From assembly GCA_964569295.1 (NCBI GenBank), contig CAZMVU010000026.1, positions 1 to 34,716 of the forward strand: a DNA stretch of 34,716 nucleotides, read 5' to 3'. Of this stretch, positions 32,466 through 34,716 are shown one piece after another; position 1 is the stretch's first letter; every line of letters begins with the position of its first letter. The translations under genes were made by a program, and so were the position numbers. A model generated the notes under the pieces. That model ran no database searches. It saw only the letters and a program-made list of their open reading frames with translations, and was not told where the DNA came from. The DNA is from CAZMVU01 sp964569295. GTDB lineage: Bacteria > Hydrogenedentota > Hydrogenedentia > Hydrogenedentales > JAGMZX01.

Positions 32466-34175
32466 ATGGGCACTTCCTGTTACATACCGTTGCTGGCTTT
32501 CATGCAACGGGTCCTATGTTTGGGCCATGATGCGCGCCAGGCGACGGTCCTGCAAACGCACTACCCCGGCCGAACGGTGGACCATGCCGCAGCCGCCACC
32601 ACAGTGCAGCCGCCCTACGATGCCGTCGTGGTGTCCGCGTTGGATACCGCTTCCATGAGAGAGGCTGCGGCCTGTCTCGCGCCCATGGGCATGCTGTACT
32701 GGCCCGCGGCGCCGGACGACGCCGCATGCGCCGCGGCGGGCCTGCGCCGTTACCAGGCCACCGCTCCCGCTGGCACGGCGCTGGTGCATGGGGACTACGA
32801 CCCGGCCGCACACGCCCGGCAATTGCTCGGTGCGCGGCGTCCGGCCTGGGCCTATGAAGTGCTGCTCAATGTGCCCAATGGCTGGGTGCAGGATCTGGAA
32901 ACCCAGGCCGCCCTCGCCGTGGCACGCCAGTTGTGCCTGCTCACGCTCGCCCGCCCGGCCGGCCCCGCCACCCGCCTGCGCCACTTCTTCGCCGCCCAGC
33001 AGGCCTTCTTTCTCGCCAGCTACAGCACCCCGCTGCACCCCGAGCCCTATGGCGTGCAGGCGGCCTTCTGGCGCACCCTCGGCGATGAGCGCATGGCCCG
33101 GCGCCTTCTTGATTCGCACGCCTGCGCCGCCGGACTCGACATGGACGAAACGCCACTCCCGCTTGCCCCCGCGTATAACCGCGCGGCTCCCCCGCCTATG
33201 CACATACCGGCCGGTCCGATGCGGCTGCTGGTCATCATCGCACCGATCTTCGACCCCGCCATGGACGTGCTCTACGACGGCCTCGTGCGGTTGCTGGGCG
33301 CGGAGAACGTGACGGAGTTCCCCTGGAAACCGTCGCTGCATGGAAGCCGCCACCGGGAAAACGAAGACTACCCCATCGCCTTCGATCACCCGGGTGCGCC
33401 AAAAGAACGCGAGCAGGTCTGCGCCATGCTCCGGAACCAAGCCTTTGACGCCATCCTTTTTGCCGACATGCGCCCATGCCTTGAACACCAAGCTATCGAG
33501 GCACTTATGACCGCCGCCGGTAATACGCCCGTGTTCGCCGTGGACGGGTGGGACGATTGCTCGGACTTGCAGGGGTTCCTTGCCCAACTGCTCGGCCGTC
33601 CTCCCCGGGCCTACTTCAAGCGCGAGCTGATCGCCTGCCACGACTACGGCCCCCGCGCCATTCCCCTGCCCCTGAGCTACCCCGAAGGTTTCATGCCCCC
33701 GGAAGACCGCGCCACCCGCCGCGACCTCGACCTCTTCTGGGCCGGCCGCCGCGTGCATGGTATGCGCCGGTTGTTCCTCGAGCACCTCGAGGCCGTGCTC
33801 GGCCGTGATCTGGACCCAAACTACACGCAGGAGGCGTATGCGGCTTCATTGGGCCGTGCACGCTTTGCCCTGAGCCTGTGTGGGTTTGGGTTCGATACCC
33901 TGCGCTATTGGGAGGCCCCCGCCCATGGCGCCCTGCTCGTCGCCGAGAAGCCGCCCATCGTGCTGCCGAATGACTTTACGGACGGACAGAACGCATTGCT
34001 ATTCAACGACTTGCCGGAACTCGTGGAAAAGCTCCGGTATGGCCTCGAGCAGCCCCCCGAGACCCTCGCGGCCATGGCGGCGGCCGGGCAGGCGCACGTG
34101 CGCCGCCACCACACCAACACGGCGCGGGCAAGCCAGTTGCTCGGGCATATGGCCCGGCTGTTGCCAACAGCCTGA
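32466..34175 (+). CDS. CgeB-like glycosyltransferase
   Basis: 569 residues from ATG 32466. The N-terminal half (VVVSALDTASMREAAACLAPMG and onward) resembles a methyltransferase-like or Rossmann module with helical repeats; the second half has MRLLVIIAPIFDPAMDVLYDGL, then the GT-B C-terminal pattern LRYWEAPAHGALLVAEKPP, FTDGQNALLFNDLPELVEKL and HTNTARASQLL, typical of group 1 / CgeB-type transferases. It should move a sugar from a nucleotide donor onto a surface polymer or protein. The start is uncertain (ATG 32502 is possible); the frame is open further upstream but that part is repeat-like. Its last 36 bases are the first part of a 159 bp tandem repeat. Confidence 0.75.
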   Translation: MGTSCYIPLLAFMQRVLCLGHDARQATVLQTHYPGRTVDHAAAATTVQPPYDAVVVSALDTASMREAAACLAPMGMLYWPAAPDDAACAAAGLRRYQATAPAGTALVHGDYDPAAHARQLLGARRPAWAYEVLLNVPNGWVQDLETQAALAVARQLCLLTLARPAGPATRLRHFFAAQQAFFLASYSTPLHPEPYGVQAAFWRTLGDERMARRLLDSHACAAGLDMDETPLPLAPAYNRAAPPPMHIPAGPMRLLVIIAPIFDPAMDVLYDGLVRLLGAENVTEFPWKPSLHGSRHRENEDYPIAFDHPGAPKEREQVCAMLRNQAFDAILFADMRPCLEHQAIEALMTAAGNTPVFAVDGWDDCSDLQGFLAQLLGRPPRAYFKRELIACHDYGPRAIPLPLSYPEGFMPPEDRATRRDLDLFWAGRRVHGMRRLFLEHLEAVLGRDLDPNYTQEAYAASLGRARFALSLCGFGFDTLRYWEAPAHGALLVAEKPPIVLPNDFTDGQNALLFNDLPELVEKLRYGLEQPPETLAAMAAAGQAHVRRHHTNTARASQLLGHMARLLPTA

Positions 34176-34372
34176 TACAAACCACAGTCCCATACCCGTA
34201 CAGGCGCTGATGTACCCAACGTGGGCTTGACCTACAACCCAAGGCGCAGGGGCCTCGGAACGGCACGCGTCACAGGGAGGGCGCGCGTACCCGCGAGCCT
34301 CGGGCATATGGCCCGGGTGTTGCCAACAGCCTGATACAAACCACAGTCCCATACCCGTACAGGCGCTGATGT
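34140..34372. repeat. 159 bp tandem repeat overlapping the glycosyltransferase end
   Basis: The stretch starting CTCGGGCATATGGCCCGG at 34140 starts again at 34299 with few changes (GGCTG becomes GGGTG). Unit 1 is 34140-34298 and includes the stop codon of the gene; unit 2 runs to the N gap and resumes after it. The unit also contains the dispersed CTACAACCCAA module. Confidence 0.8.
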
Positions 34373-34472
34373 NNNNNNNNNNNNNNNNNNNNNNNNNNNN
34401 NNNNNNNNNNNNNNNNNNNNNNNNNNNNNNNNNNNNNNNNNNNNNNNNNNNNNNNNNNNNNNNNNNNNNNNN
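34373..34472. other. Assembly gap of 100 N
   Basis: Base 34372 corresponds to 34213 of the first repeat unit and base 34473 to 34214. The sequence on both sides of the gap is thus contiguous within the repeat unit, so the 100 N is probably a fixed-length placeholder. Confidence 0.9.
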
Positions 34473-34716
34473 ACCCAACGTGGGCTTGACCTACAACCCA
34501 AGGCGCAGGGGCCTCGGAACGGCGCGCGTCACAGGGAGGGCGAGCGTACCCGCGAGCCGAAACGCCACGTAAGGACCCAAGATGGCGGCCGGGAAAAATC
34601 GGTGACAGACCACGCGCTCGAGAAATGATACAGCCATGGCCATGTAACCGCAGATGGCGCTGATAACGCAGATGGAGAGGTTCAGGCGCTCACCGCGCGG
34701 CGGACGGGAAGCGGCG
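34473..34716. repeat. Repeat-rich right end
   Basis: No gene. The module CTACAACCCAAGGCG through GGGAGGGCGAGCG to GCGAGCCGAAA is present as in 17821-17905. From about 34645 the words CGCAGATGGCGCTGAT and ACGCAGATGG form a short degenerate repeat. Confidence 0.65.

Overview
The window is high-GC bacterial DNA, probably from an uncultured member of the Hydrogenedentota or a related Planctomycetes/Lentisphaerae-type lineage. This rests on an H-X-DG-type pilin-like protein, a GH98-like secreted enzyme, secreted Gfo/Idh/MocA oxidoreductases, an E1 alpha-beta fusion, and palindromic repeats scattered between genes. The run of 100 N near the right end shows it is a scaffold from a draft or metagenome assembly. 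I saw no rRNA, tRNA or CRISPR array.

Layout. 1-800 is repeat-rich and non-coding. 965-6139 is a plus-strand run: HAD phosphatase, two DUF2007 proteins, a GH98-like secreted protein with an NTF2-like tail, and a TrmA/RumA-family methyltransferase. 6155-10319 lies on the minus strand: a frameshifted membrane protein, a secreted oxidoreductase and a degenerate metallophosphoesterase. 10693-14294 holds an HU-like protein and then the pyrimidine operon pyrR-pyrB-pyrC behind a leader peptide and attenuator-like hairpin. 15120-17654 is a fused E1 dehydrogenase. 17655-18389 is a second repeat cluster, followed by cysS and corA on the minus strand with a dead IS1634-like fragment between them.

Accessory region. 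21751-26535 is the most mobile part: two 232-233 bp elements derived by internal deletion from a REP-associated (Y1) transposase, a three-gene cassette of lower GC (unknown protein, DUF5678-like protein, retropepsin-like aspartic protease), and a truncated IS66 element. The IS66 remnant ends within a few bases of a pilin-like gene. That gene leads a three-gene secretory operon whose middle member, a 17-cysteine peptide, carries an in-frame TGA inside its signal peptide.

Right end. A low-molecular-weight tyrosine phosphatase, a triheme cytochrome c peroxidase-like protein with a long bidirectional terminator, a 45-residue peptide gene, a CgeB-like glycosyltransferase, and a 159 bp tandem repeat broken by the N gap.

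The best candidates for something undescribed are the cassette at 22758-24667, the secretory operon at 26538-29181, the pyr leader at 11248-11367, and a set of promoters whose -10 box lies 6-7 bases before the start codon, which implies leaderless mRNAs. All domain names are from recognition of sequence patterns by eye; no search was run.
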